Positions 9,554 through 17,876 of a DNA stretch of 64,000 nt are shown piece after piece. Numbering within the stretch: the stretch's first letter is position 1; the number at the start of each line of letters is the position of its first letter. The notes below the pieces were generated by a model that worked only from the letters and a program-made list of their open reading frames with translations, was not told the origin of the DNA and made no database searches. This DNA comes from Micromonospora ureilytica (GTDB lineage Bacteria > Actinomycetota > Actinomycetes > Mycobacteriales > Micromonosporaceae): the NCBI RefSeq assembly GCF_015751765.1, contig NZ_JADOTX010000001.1:124001-188000 (forward strand), in the 5' to 3' direction. A program made the position numbers and the translations under genes.

Positions 9554-9572
9554 TTTGGAGGTTTCCTACAAA
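9554..9572. promoter_or_regulatory. candidate FasR operator (19-bp imperfect palindrome)
   Basis: Read on the minus strand it is TTTGTAGGAAACCTCCAAA: arms TTTGxAGG and CCTxCAAA around a central AAA, with one mismatch. It lies 67-85 bp upstream of the fabD start and overlaps the stop codon of the upstream regulator gene, a suitable place for activator binding. Assignment to FasR is inference from position; the palindrome itself is seen directly. Confidence 0.5.
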
Positions 9573-10831
9573 GATCGGCGGGGATCATCCTCAGTTTGGG
9601 CGGATTTCCGAGCGGCCGGGGTGATTGTCTGAGTCGGGACCGGCGAGGTCAGCGGGGCAACCGGATCCAATCGACCCACTGTCAGCGCGACCTGAAGGGC
9701 GAACGCGTCGCGCGGAGACAGCGGCGAGAACCCGGTCACCTCGGCGATTCGGCGCAACCGGTAACGCACCGTGTTCGGGTGCACGAACAGTGCCCGAGCC
9801 GCGCTCTCCAGCGTGCCACCGGCGGCCAGGAAGGCGTCCAGGGTCGCCAGCAGCTCCCCGCCGGCGCGCACCAGCGTCGCGTACACGTCATGGCGTAACC
9901 GCCGACGGGCCTCCGCGTCACCGGCGAGGGCCCGCTCCGGCAGCAGATCCGCGGCCGGTACCGGCCGGGGCGCGCTGGGCCAGGCCGGGGCGGCCCGAAA
10001 GCCGGACAGCGCGGCCCGCGCCGACTCGGTCGCCTCGTCCAGGCTCGGCACGGCGGGACCGACCACCACCGGGCCGTCCCCGAACGCGCTCAACAGCTTC
10101 GCGGTGGCGGTCAGTGGGTCCGGTGCGCCGCCCAGCACGATCACCAGCCGGTCGCCGTGAACGCCGCCGATCACCTCCACACCGATCCGGCGGGCCTGCC
10201 GGTAGACCACGTGCAGCACCGCCGAGACCTCGCCGCCGGGCGACCGACCGACCGCCACCGCCACCGGCGGCGCGTCCGTCCAGCCGAGCGCGGCGGCCCG
10301 ACTGGCCAGGACGTCCGGCGAGTCACCGCGCAACAACGCGTCGACCAGCAGCGCCTGCAACCGGGCGTCCCAGGCGCCGCGCGACTCGGCGGCCCGCGCG
10401 TACACCCGGGCGGCGGCGAACGCGATCTCCCGGGAGAAGCGCAGCACCGCCTCGCGCAGCTGCTGCTCCTCGCCCTCGGCGGCCAGGTGCGACACCTGCT
10501 CCTCGACCACGTCGATCGTCACCTTGATCAACGCCACGGTCTGCTGGAGGGTGATCGACCGGGCCAGTGCCTGCGGGGCGGCGTCGAAGACCTCGTCCGA
10601 GACCTCCTGGGTGCTGTCCGCAGTGCCGCCGCCCTCGCGCAGCCACTGCACCAGCGACCTCGCGCCCGCCTGCGCGACAAGCATCACCCAGGAGCGCTGG
10701 TCGGCCGGCAGCGCCCGGAACCAGGGCAGCGTCTCGTCCATCCGGGCCACGCTGGAGGTGGCCAACGCCCCCGCCGATCGTTCGATCCGGCGCAGCGTGG
10801 CCGACAACTTCCCACCGCCCGGCGTGCTCAC
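9566..10831 (-). CDS. fasR: PucR/CdaR-family regulator of fatty acid synthesis (FasR-like)
   Basis: A 421-aa regulator with the C-terminal PucR-type helix-turn-helix (SAARALFVHPNTVRYRLRRI, then FALQVALTVGRL) and a GGDEF-like middle domain typical of CdaR proteins. In Streptomyces the orthologous gene directly upstream of fabD encodes FasR, an activator of the fabD-fabH-acpP-fabF operon; mycobacteria have an equivalent gene at the same place. Synteny here is exact. The chosen GTG at 10831 gives an N-terminus STPGGGKLSATLRR; a start at 10897 is possible but adds low-complexity residues. The effector is unknown. The 3' end contains the candidate operator for the next operon. Confidence 0.85.
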   Translation of the reverse strand: MSTPGGGKLSATLRRIERSAGALATSSVARMDETLPWFRALPADQRSWVMLVAQAGARSLVQWLREGGGTADSTQEVSDEVFDAAPQALARSITLQQTVALIKVTIDVVEEQVSHLAAEGEEQQLREAVLRFSREIAFAAARVYARAAESRGAWDARLQALLVDALLRGDSPDVLASRAAALGWTDAPPVAVAVGRSPGGEVSAVLHVVYRQARRIGVEVIGGVHGDRLVIVLGGAPDPLTATAKLLSAFGDGPVVVGPAVPSLDEATESARAALSGFRAAPAWPSAPRPVPAADLLPERALAGDAEARRRLRHDVYATLVRAGGELLATLDAFLAAGGTLESAARALFVHPNTVRYRLRRIAEVTGFSPLSPRDAFALQVALTVGRLDPVAPLTSPVPTQTITPAARKSAQTEDDPRRSL

Positions 10832-10915
10832 CGCCCTAGCCTGACACGTCGTGAGCAGGCCAACCACGTCGGCACCGGTCCGCCGGCCGCCGTCCACGCG
10901 CCCAACGGGCCGGTC

Positions 10916-11617
10916 TCACGGCTGCGGGGGAGGGGGCAGGCCCACCTCCTGGGCCAGGATCGCGGCCTGCACCCGGCTACGCAGGTCCAGCTTCGCGAGG
11001 ATCCGGCTCACATGGGTCTTGGCGGTGCTCTCCGCCAGCACCAGCCGATCGGCGATCTGCTGGTTGGACAGGCCCAACCCGAGGCACGCCAGCACGTCAC
11101 GCTCGCGCGGGGTGAGGGTGTCCAGCGCGGCCCGGGCGTCCGCCGACGCGCCCGGCGCGGTGGCCGCGAACGCGGTGATCAGCCGGCGGGTCACAGTGGG
11201 CGCGATGAACCCGTCCCCCCGCGCCACCGTCCGCACCGCGCTGACCAGACCGTCGGCGTCGGTGTCCTTGAGCAGGAACCCGGCCGCGCCGGCCCGCAAC
11301 GCCCCGAAGACGTACTCGTCCAGGTCGAAGGTGGTGAGCACCAGCACGTCGGCGAGCTCGTCGGTGACGATCGCCCGGGTCGCGGAGATCCCGTCCCGGC
11401 GGGGCATCCGCACGTCCAACACCGCCACGTCGGGGCGCAACTCCCGGCACAGGTGCACCGCGGCGTCCCCGTCGGCCGCCTCGCCTACCACCTCGACACC
11501 CGGTGAGCCGTTCAGGATCAGGGCCAGCCCGGCCCGTACCGCCGGCTGGTCGTCGGCGAGCACCACCCGTACCGTCGCCGCGCCCGCGTCGCCCGGTGGC
11601 CGCGCCGCCCCGGTCAC
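10916..11617 (-). CDS. NarL/LuxR-family response regulator
   Basis: A 233-aa two-component response regulator. The receiver domain has the phosphoacceptor Asp68 in VAVLDVRMPRRDG, acidic residues in VLADDQPAVRAG and the conserved Lys in FLLKDTDADG. The C-terminal LuxR helix-turn-helix is LTPRERDVLACLGLGLSNQQ and following residues. The GTG start overlaps the kinase stop (GTGA), so the two genes are coupled. The C-terminus is a short Pro-rich tail. The regulon is unknown. It is not obviously linked to the neighbouring fab operon, which has its own regulator between them. Confidence 0.92.
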   Translation of the reverse strand: MTGAARPPGDAGAATVRVVLADDQPAVRAGLALILNGSPGVEVVGEAADGDAAVHLCRELRPDVAVLDVRMPRRDGISATRAIVTDELADVLVLTTFDLDEYVFGALRAGAAGFLLKDTDADGLVSAVRTVARGDGFIAPTVTRRLITAFAATAPGASADARAALDTLTPRERDVLACLGLGLSNQQIADRLVLAESTAKTHVSRILAKLDLRSRVQAAILAQEVGLPPPPQP

Positions 11618-12798
11618 CCGCCCTCCCCGGTGGGCAGGGCCGCCCGCACCTGCCAGCGACCGTCGCGCGGCCCGGCGGTGAACCGGCCGGCCAGCAGCGT
11701 GGCCCGCTCCCGCATGCCGATCAACCCGGCCCCGGCGCCCGGCAGCCCGGCCTCGCCCCGGCGCACCGGGTTCTCCACCGTCAGCACCACCTCGGCCGGC
11801 CGGTACGCGATCGTCAACTCCGCCTCACCCGTGCCGTGCTTGAGCGCGTTGGTCAGCGACTCCTGCACGATCCGGTACGCGGCGAGGTCCACCCCCACCG
11901 GCAACGCGCCGGGCGTGCCATCGGTCCGGACCCGCACCGCGAGACCGGCCGCCCGGACCCGCTCGACCAGTCCGTCCGCCTCGGACAGCCGCGCGGTGAC
12001 CACCTCCGGCGTACCCGGCTCGCCAGCGGTCCCGGGCTCGCGCAGCACCTCGATCATCTGACGCATCTCGGCCAGCCCCTGCACGCTGCTCTCCCGGATC
12101 ACCCGCAACGCCGACTCCACCTGACCGCGATCCAACCCGGGTACGGAGAGCACGGCGGTGGCGTGGATGGCCACCGCGCTGAGGTGGTTCGCGACCACGT
12201 CGTGCAACTCCCGGGCCATCCGGGCCCGTTCGGCGCTGACCGCCTGCCGACGGTCCAACTCGACCAGCCGGGCGGTCTGCTCGGCCCGCGCCCGCTCGGC
12301 GGCGGCCTGGTCGCGGTACTGCCGCACACTGATGCCGGTCAGAACCGGCAGCACCCCGGCGAGCACCACCAGCACGCCGAACGCAGCCCCGCGCCAGTGG
12401 CCGTACCCGACCACGCCGGCGGTCACCCCGAGCAGGCTCAGCGCCACGGTGATGCGCAGCAACCACCGCCACAGCCGGGGCGGGCCGTACACGCAGGCGT
12501 CATAGAGCACCTGCGTGTAGACCAGGACCGTGCCCAGCGAACTGCCCAGCACCGCGTCCACCACCAGCGCTGCGGTCCCCACGGCCAGGCTGGCGCGCGG
12601 TGCGACCCGCCGAAGGCCGACGGCGACGCACACCGCCACCAACGGCGGCAGGAACAACGCCGACGGCACCTGCGCGTGCGGACGGACCTGCGGTTGCCAA
12701 CCCAGGGCGTACAGCACCAGGCCACCGGCCAGCGACGCGCCGGCCAGCACGAGGTCACGGCCGAGGGTGCCGGAGTCGAGCCACGGTGGCGCACGCAT
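11614..12798 (-). CDS. sensor histidine kinase (HisKA_3 / NarL-partner type)
   Basis: A 394-aa membrane kinase. Several hydrophobic segments fill residues 15-155 (for example VLAGASLAGGLVLYALGW and GVLVVLAGVLPVLTGI), with no large extracellular domain, so it may sense a membrane signal. The dimerisation helix has the phosphoacceptor His199 in MARELHDVVANHLSAVA. The ATP-binding domain includes ALKHGTGEAELTI and GAGLIGMRERATLL. The ATG at 12798 is preferred over one at 12816 because the upstream residues are WWDRG-like and less natural. It forms an operon with the response regulator. Confidence 0.9.
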   Translation of the reverse strand: MRAPPWLDSGTLGRDLVLAGASLAGGLVLYALGWQPQVRPHAQVPSALFLPPLVAVCVAVGLRRVAPRASLAVGTAALVVDAVLGSSLGTVLVYTQVLYDACVYGPPRLWRWLLRITVALSLLGVTAGVVGYGHWRGAAFGVLVVLAGVLPVLTGISVRQYRDQAAAERARAEQTARLVELDRRQAVSAERARMARELHDVVANHLSAVAIHATAVLSVPGLDRGQVESALRVIRESSVQGLAEMRQMIEVLREPGTAGEPGTPEVVTARLSEADGLVERVRAAGLAVRVRTDGTPGALPVGVDLAAYRIVQESLTNALKHGTGEAELTIAYRPAEVVLTVENPVRRGEAGLPGAGAGLIGMRERATLLAGRFTAGPRDGRWQVRAALPTGEGG

Positions 12799-13110
12799 GC
12801 CCCGATCCCACCACAACCGTCGCCCGCCGAACTCCGACCGGGGGAGGACCTCGGCAGCACCGCCATGCGCCGAAAGGGGTACGCGAACCCTCTCCGGCCG
12901 CCGGTGCGCCTCAGCCGTGACGCGGCGGGTGAACGGTGTGGGAAGAAGCTGTGAACTGCGCTACCGGGTCCCGCGCTCACCAGCGTCTTCGAGGACCTGC
13001 CGGTCCGGACCCCGGGTACGCTGCGCGCGGCCCGTCGGTCCCGGCCAGTACGGTGACAGGGCACCTCGGGGGGAGCATCCGAGAATGAGGCGAGCGTGAG
13101 GAGACCGGGA

Positions 13111-13440
13111 ATGGCGCACGGGGAGGCCGAACACGGCTGCGCCCAGGGCGAGCCCTGCCGGCCGGGGCACCACGACCCGCAGGCGGCTGGCAAGCACCGC
13201 CGGGCGGTCGGTGGCGCGCCAGCGCACCCGGTGGAGCCGCTCGCCGGCCGGGCCGATGATGACGTCCCGCTTCCGCGCCAGCGCTCCGGCGAGCCCAACA
13301 CCCTCGCCGAGCCCGACTCCGACGTTCCCGCTGGTTGCCTCAGCGAACTTCCCGGCTGGGCCGGGGCGCATCGGCACGGCCCAGTTCGGCCGCGGCCACG
13401 GGCCACCCGCCGGGAGCGCCCACCGCGCCGCTGGTGCTGA
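13111..13440 (+). CDS. possible hypothetical protein (His/Pro-rich, 109 aa)
   Basis: An open frame with GAGGAG 7 nt before an ATG and mostly G/C third positions in its first 60 codons. The product is hydrophilic and rich in His, Pro, Arg and Cys (for example HGCAQGEPCRPGHHDPQAAG), with no recognised domain, and its last third is Arg/Pro-rich and less protein-like. It ends just before a 24-bp hairpin shared with the convergent gene at 13497, which mildly supports transcription. A minus-strand frame over the same bases (12961-13377) is also open, so the real coding strand is uncertain. The 12799-13110 stretch upstream holds nothing else I can support. Confidence 0.3.
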   Translation: MAHGEAEHGCAQGEPCRPGHHDPQAAGKHRRAVGGAPAHPVEPLAGRADDDVPLPRQRSGEPNTLAEPDSDVPAGCLSELPGWAGAHRHGPVRPRPRATRRERPPRRWC

Positions 13441-13449
13441 TCACCGCCG

Positions 13450-13474
13450 ACGCACTCACTGATCAGTGCGTGCG
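13450..13474. terminator. hairpin between convergent frames
   Basis: A perfect 12-bp palindrome CACTGATCAGTG extended by nearly matching ACGCACT / CGTGCGT flanks. It is placed just past the stop of the minus-strand secreted-protein gene at 13497. Confidence 0.5.
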
Positions 13475-13496
13475 TCAGCTCAGTGCACGCGCCAGC

Positions 13497-14147
13497 TCAG
13501 CGCGTGCGGCGGCGGATCAGTAGGGCGATCCCGGCGAGGCCGACAGTGATGGTCAGCATCACGCCGACGTTGAGCAACAGCAGGCGTTGCAGGTCGCCGA
13601 GCGCCTCGTCGAGGTCCTTCGCCGGGTCGAGCGTGTCCTCCGGGAGCACCCGCTCGCCGCCGCCCGCGCCGCCGCTGACAGTGTCGAACTGCCGCTCCAG
13701 CGGCACACCTGCGGTGCGCAGGGTCTCGGACATGCTGAGCCGACCCAGGAACCAGCCGGCGCTGGTCTTGCGGCCGTCCGGCTGCTTGGCCGGCCGGTAG
13801 ACGCGAGGGCCACCGACCGCCTTGGGATAGAGGTCGTACGTCTGCTTCGGCGTCTCGCCGGCGAGCACCACGACCGTGTACTTCGGACCGAGGCTGGCCG
13901 CCTTCGGACCGGTCGGCATGCCGGTGCGACCAAGGAAGTTGACCTGGTCGATGACCGCGCCCACGAGGGCGGGCTCCGTGTCCTCGTGCATCCGCACCGG
14001 CGCGGACAGCCCCGTGCCGGTGATGTCCACTCCGGCGGGTGGAGGCTTCGGTGCCGCCGAGGCCGAGCCGGCGGTGCCAAGCGACAGCAGCGCCGCCGCC
14101 AGCGTGCCCGCCAACACGGTGGCCAACCGCCTCATGTGTCGGACCAT
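13497..14147 (-). CDS. secreted, C-terminally membrane-anchored protein of unknown function
   Basis: A 216-aa exported protein. It has an N-terminal signal peptide (RRLATVLAGTLAAALLSL, cleavage likely after ASAA), an extracellular domain of about 150 residues, and a C-terminal helix LLLLNVGVMLTITVGLAGIA followed by RRRTR, the pattern of a type I membrane protein. The middle contains DITGTGLSAPVRMHED and YTVVVLAGETPKQTYDLYPKA. I know no family by name. The ATG at 14147 has GAGGAGG just upstream; an ATG 12 nt later is possible. It diverges from the CopC gene, and the shared region has an odd AT-rich direct repeat, so a linked role at the cell envelope is conceivable but unproven. Confidence 0.75.
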   Translation of the reverse strand: MVRHMRRLATVLAGTLAAALLSLGTAGSASAAPKPPPAGVDITGTGLSAPVRMHEDTEPALVGAVIDQVNFLGRTGMPTGPKAASLGPKYTVVVLAGETPKQTYDLYPKAVGGPRVYRPAKQPDGRKTSAGWFLGRLSMSETLRTAGVPLERQFDTVSGGAGGGERVLPEDTLDPAKDLDEALGDLQRLLLLNVGVMLTITVGLAGIALLIRRRTR

Positions 14148-14274
14148 CCCGCCTCCTCGCCCCGTTCGATGGATGGCTTCGTCGTGACGTCCGGACCGAC
14201 CTGCCCGGTGTGGCATCGACCAGATGGTCGCGTCCACTCCTACAGACTCCGCAGAACGTCGATGAGTTGCAGCT

Positions 14275-14294
14275 TTTGGAACAGTATTTGGAAC
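14275..14294. promoter_or_regulatory. direct repeat TTTGGAAC x2 in a divergent promoter region
   Basis: Two copies of TTTGGAAC at 14275-14282 and 14287-14294, 12 bp apart and thus on nearly the same helix face, in a locally AT-rich patch between the divergent membrane-anchored protein gene and the copC-like gene. It could be a regulator site or part of a promoter; the binder is unknown. Confidence 0.35.
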
Positions 14295-14367
14295 TATCTG
14301 CGATCTCTGCTCGACTAGTGAGGAGCCGTTTGATCAGCGGGCGGATCGTACCCTTACGGAGGGGTTC

Positions 14368-14973
14368 ATGGGGGGCAGGGTTACACGTACGGTGCGGGTC
14401 ATGCCAGTGGTGCTCGGCGTGGCGTTCGGTGTGTCGTTTCTGGTGCCGGCGACACCGGCCGCCGCCCACAACGAGCTGACCGGCAGCAACCCGCGCGACG
14501 GCGCCCGCGTGGCGACGGCACCCGCCCGGGTCGAGCTGCGGTTCCTCGCCAAGCCGTCGCCGACTACGACGAAGATCACAATAACCGGACCGGACAATGT
14601 GGTCGCCGGCGGGACTCCCGCCTTCGACGGCAGTCGGGTGCGGGTGCCGTTCAAGCCGGCCGCCGCGGGGCTCTACGTCGTCGGCTACCAGCTCGCGTCG
14701 TCCGACGGGCATCCGGTGAAGGGCGAGGTGCGCTTCACCCTCACGACCGGCACCGCCGCCGACCCGTCCGCCTCGCCGTCGGCCGCCGTCAGCTCGCCCA
14801 CCGTCGGGCCCTCGTCGGCGTCGACCGGCAGCCCGACGGTGTCCGCTGTGCCGGCGGCCGGGGAGCAGTCCGACTCGGGCGGCCGCTTGTGGTTCTGGGC
14901 GCTGGGCGGCCTGGTGCTGCTCGCTGCCCTCGCGGCCGGCCTCGTGTTCCGCCGCCGGCGGCGGGTCGGGTGA
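14368..14973 (+). CDS. CopC-domain copper-binding exported protein
   Basis: A 201-aa protein with a signal peptide (RVMPVVLGVAFGVSFLVPA, cleavage probably giving an N-terminal AHNELTGSNP). In CopC the mature N-terminal His is a Cu(II) ligand; here His is at mature position 2 if cleavage is before the Ala, or position 1 after Ala. The second conserved motif SSDGHPVKGEVRF holds the Asp and His ligands. A Ser/Thr/Pro-rich stalk and a C-terminal helix WFWALGGLVLLAALAAGLVF followed by RRRRR anchor it outside the membrane. The ATG at 14368 has GGAGGGG upstream. No copD or copper chaperone is adjacent, so it is a stand-alone CopC and perhaps a copper buffer. Confidence 0.88.
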   Translation: MGGRVTRTVRVMPVVLGVAFGVSFLVPATPAAAHNELTGSNPRDGARVATAPARVELRFLAKPSPTTTKITITGPDNVVAGGTPAFDGSRVRVPFKPAAAGLYVVGYQLASSDGHPVKGEVRFTLTTGTAADPSASPSAAVSSPTVGPSSASTGSPTVSAVPAAGEQSDSGGRLWFWALGGLVLLAALAAGLVFRRRRRVG

Positions 14974-15020
14974 TCCTCTGCTACCCCCACCGCTCCCGGT
15001 GGTTCAGGTGCGCGAGCCAT

Positions 15021-15091
15021 CCTTTGCTCTGCACCCGCGGATGCGACGGCTACGGTCTGTGACCGGTGCCTATTGGGGTGCAGAGCAAAGG
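15021..15091. repeat. 16-bp perfect inverted repeat with 39-nt loop
   Basis: CCTTTGCTCTGCACCC at 15021-15036 and its exact reverse complement at 15076-15091, in the gap between the convergent CopC gene and gltX. The long loop is unusual for a simple terminator, although the position fits one. It may be a dispersed element. Confidence 0.75.
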
Positions 15092-15137
15092 CAGCGCGAT
15101 GCCAGCGACCCGCCCGTGGCGGGCCAGCGAGCGACAG

Positions 15138-16547
15138 TCAGACCAGGCGCAGGCGGGCGGCGCGGATCCGGGTCAGGCTGCGCTCGCGACCGAGCACCTC
15201 CAGCGACTCGAACAGCGGCAGACCCACGGTGCGGCCGGTGACAGCGACCCGCACCGGCGCCTGCGTCTTGCCGAGCTTGAGGCCCCGCTCGGCGCCGACC
15301 GCCTCCAGCGTCGACTTCAGTGACTCGGCATCCCAGGACTCCAGCGCCTCGAACGCCGCGACGGCGTCGTCCAGCAGCTCGGCGGAGCCGTCCTTCATCG
15401 TCTTGGTCCAGGCGGCCTCGTCGATCAGCGGCGAGGCCAGGAAGAGGAAGTCGACGTTCGGCACGATCTCGCTGAGCACCGCGATCCGCGTCTGGGCCAG
15501 CGGCGCCACGGCGGCGAACGCGTCGGCGTCGAACTCCTCCGGCTGCCACGGCGGTGGCGCGATCGTCTCGGTGCCGGTCAGCCACGGCTGGCAGGCGTCG
15601 ATGAACTCGGCCACCGGCAGCGCGCGAATGTACTCACCGTTGAACGCGCGCAGCTTCTTCTCGTCGAAGAACGCCGAGGACAGGTTGACCTCGTCCAACC
15701 GGAACTCGTCCTCGATGACCGACCAGGGCACGATCTCCCGGTCGCCGGAGGGCGCCCAGCCGAGCAGCATGAGGTAGTTGCGCATCGCCCCGGCGAGGTA
15801 ACCCTCGTCGCGGTACGCCTCCAGGGCGACCTTGTCCCGGCGCTTGGAGAGCTTCTGCCGCTTCTCGTTGACCACCACCGGCACGTGCGCCCAAATCGGC
15901 GGCTTGACCCCGAGGGCCTCCCAGAGCAGCTGCTGCTTGGGGGTGTTGGGCAGGTGCTCCTCGGCCCGGATCACGTGGGTGATCCCCATGGTCATGTCGT
16001 CGACGACGTTGGCCAGCAGGAACACCGGCGAGCCGTCGCCCCGGGCGATGACGAAGTCCTCGATGAGCTTGTTCTCGAAGGTGGGCTCACCGCGGATCAG
16101 GTCGACCACCACTGTCGTGCCCTCGTCCGGCGTACGGAAGCGCAGCGCACGCCCCTCACCCGGGCCGAGGCCGAGGTCGCGGTGGTAGCCGTCGTAGCCC
16201 TGGTACTGCGAGCCGGTGCGGGCCTGCACGTCCTCACGGGTGCAGTCGCAGTAGTAGGCGCGGCCCGACTCGTACAGGCGCGCGGCGGCGGCCCGGTGCT
16301 CGCCGGCGTTCGCCGACTGGAAGTACGGGCCCTCGTAGCTGCCCCGGGAGATCCCGATCCAGTCCAGCGCGGAGAGGATGCCCTCGGTCCACTCGGGCTT
16401 GTTGCGCGCCGCGTCGGTGTCCTCGATACGCAGCACGAACACGCCGCCCTGCTGCTTGGCGTAGATCCAGTTCTGCAGCGCCGAGCGGGCGCCGCCGACG
16501 TGGAACATACCGGTCGGGGAAGGGGCGAAGCGCACACGTACTGTCAC
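15138..16547 (-). CDS. gltX: glutamyl-tRNA synthetase
   Basis: A 469-aa class I aminoacyl-tRNA synthetase that charges tRNA-Glu, and in bacteria lacking GlnRS also tRNA-Gln. The HIGH motif appears as HVGG at residues 16-19 in [12 protein letters not shown], and KMSKS as KLSKRR near residue 240. [10 protein letters not shown] segment lies near residue 100. The C-terminal anticodon-binding domain is present and length is normal for GltX rather than the short GluQ-like paralogue. It lies 51 bp downstream of the sugar-transporter gene on the same strand and may receive read-through, though it probably has its own promoter. Confidence 0.96.
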   Translation of the reverse strand: MTVRVRFAPSPTGMFHVGGARSALQNWIYAKQQGGVFVLRIEDTDAARNKPEWTEGILSALDWIGISRGSYEGPYFQSANAGEHRAAAARLYESGRAYYCDCTREDVQARTGSQYQGYDGYHRDLGLGPGEGRALRFRTPDEGTTVVVDLIRGEPTFENKLIEDFVIARGDGSPVFLLANVVDDMTMGITHVIRAEEHLPNTPKQQLLWEALGVKPPIWAHVPVVVNEKRQKLSKRRDKVALEAYRDEGYLAGAMRNYLMLLGWAPSGDREIVPWSVIEDEFRLDEVNLSSAFFDEKKLRAFNGEYIRALPVAEFIDACQPWLTGTETIAPPPWQPEEFDADAFAAVAPLAQTRIAVLSEIVPNVDFLFLASPLIDEAAWTKTMKDGSAELLDDAVAAFEALESWDAESLKSTLEAVGAERGLKLGKTQAPVRVAVTGRTVGLPLFESLEVLGRERSLTRIRAARLRLV

Positions 16548-16598
16548 GTCCCCCAGCCTACGGCGGTACGCGACTGCTTTCCGCCACCGCCCCCTGGC

Positions 16599-17876
16599 TC
16601 ACGGCACCGAGCGGATCTTCACGACCAGGGCGCTGCCGAGCAGGGTGACCACGGCGGTGACCGCGTAGAGCGTGGGATAGCCGCCCAGGTACACCACGAG
16701 CGGGGCGGAGAGCGCCGGGCCGAGCACCTGCGGCGCCGAGTTGGCGATGTTGATGATGCCCAGGTCCTTGGCCCGGTCAGTGGCCCGGGGCAACACCTGG
16801 GTGATCAACGCGGCGTCCACCGCGAGGTAGACGCCGTAGCCGGCGCCGAGCAGCAGCGCCGCGACGATGGCCATCGGCCAGACCGGCGCGACAGCGAGCA
16901 GCAGCGCCGCCACCGCCATGATCAGCCCGGAGACGATCACGTAGATCTTGCGGCGGCCGGAGCGGTCGGACAGCCGTCCGGCGACCACGGCGGTCAGCAT
17001 CATCCCGAGCGTGTAGAGCAGGATCAGCACCAGCAGGCCGCCCTCGGGGTCGGGGTGGCGCACCCCGTCGCTGAGGAAGTACAGCAGGTAGAGGGTGCCC
17101 AGGGCGTTGCCCAACTGGACCAGGAACCGGGTGATCCAGGCCCAGGCGAAATCCGGGTGCCGGCGGGGGCTGATCCACATCGAGGCCAGCAGCGCCCGCG
17201 TCCGGACCACCGGCCGATGCGTACGCGGCAGCGGTTCGTCGGGGGTGAGCAGCGCGAACGGCAGCGACAGCAGCAGGATGGCCACGGCGATGGCCAGATA
17301 GCCGGCGGCGTTGCCGGTGACCACGGCGGTGACCAGCACCGCGCCGAGCACCAGTCCGAGCGCCTGCGGGATGCCCACCCAGCCCGAGACGCCGCCGCGC
17401 TGGGTCACCGGGACCCGGTCCGGGACGGCGGCGCTGAGGCTGGCCAGCATCGCGTTGAAGCAGACCTGCGCGGCCACCCAGCCGAGGGCGACCCCGAGGA
17501 TGGTCCGTTGCTGGGCCAGCAGCACCAGGGCCGCCGCGCCGAGCACGGCCCCGCCCGCCGTCCACACGTGCCGTCGACCGAACTCGCGGCCGGCGATGCG
17601 CAGGCAGGTCCGGTCGGAGAGCGCGCCCGCTAGGGGGTTGGCCAGCACTGCGGCCAGCGCGCCGAGGCCGGTGACCACGGCCAGCATGTTCTCCTTGTCT
17701 CCAGGCGCGATCTGCTCGATCTGCTGCGGCAGCAGCACCTGGATGGGCGTGAAGAACGCCATCCAGACACCGAGGTTGGCCGCGAAGATCAGGCCGATCC
17801 AGCCGCGCCGCACCGGCACCGTCGGCTCGGCGAGCGCCGCCGGCAGCGACGCCGGCGTCGGGTCGAGGGTGGTCAC
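16599..17876 (-). CDS. MFS transporter (glycoside/sugar-type)
   Basis: A 425-aa major facilitator protein with about 12 hydrophobic segments. The loop motif between helices 2 and 3 appears as NPLAGALSDRT, and a related copy GRLSDRSGRRK follows helix 8. The GTG start overlaps the beta-glucosidase stop by 4 nt, so the pair is a coupled operon and the natural guess is uptake of beta-glucosides or related sugars. The family resembles GPH/sucrose-type or general MFS carriers, and specificity cannot be read. The cytoplasmic N-terminus is Pro/Ala-rich (TPASLPAALAEPTVP). Confidence 0.85.
   Translation of the reverse strand: MTTLDPTPASLPAALAEPTVPVRRGWIGLIFAANLGVWMAFFTPIQVLLPQQIEQIAPGDKENMLAVVTGLGALAAVLANPLAGALSDRTCLRIAGREFGRRHVWTAGGAVLGAAALVLLAQQRTILGVALGWVAAQVCFNAMLASLSAAVPDRVPVTQRGGVSGWVGIPQALGLVLGAVLVTAVVTGNAAGYLAIAVAILLLSLPFALLTPDEPLPRTHRPVVRTRALLASMWISPRRHPDFAWAWITRFLVQLGNALGTLYLLYFLSDGVRHPDPEGGLLVLILLYTLGMMLTAVVAGRLSDRSGRRKIYVIVSGLIMAVAALLLAVAPVWPMAIVAALLLGAGYGVYLAVDAALITQVLPRATDRAKDLGIINIANSAPQVLGPALSAPLVVYLGGYPTLYAVTAVVTLLGSALVVKIRSVP

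Noticed and set aside
12961..13377. 138-codon minus-strand frame opposite the possible gene at 13111
   Set aside because: Composition and lack of motif do not favour it over the plus-strand frame; neither is well supported.
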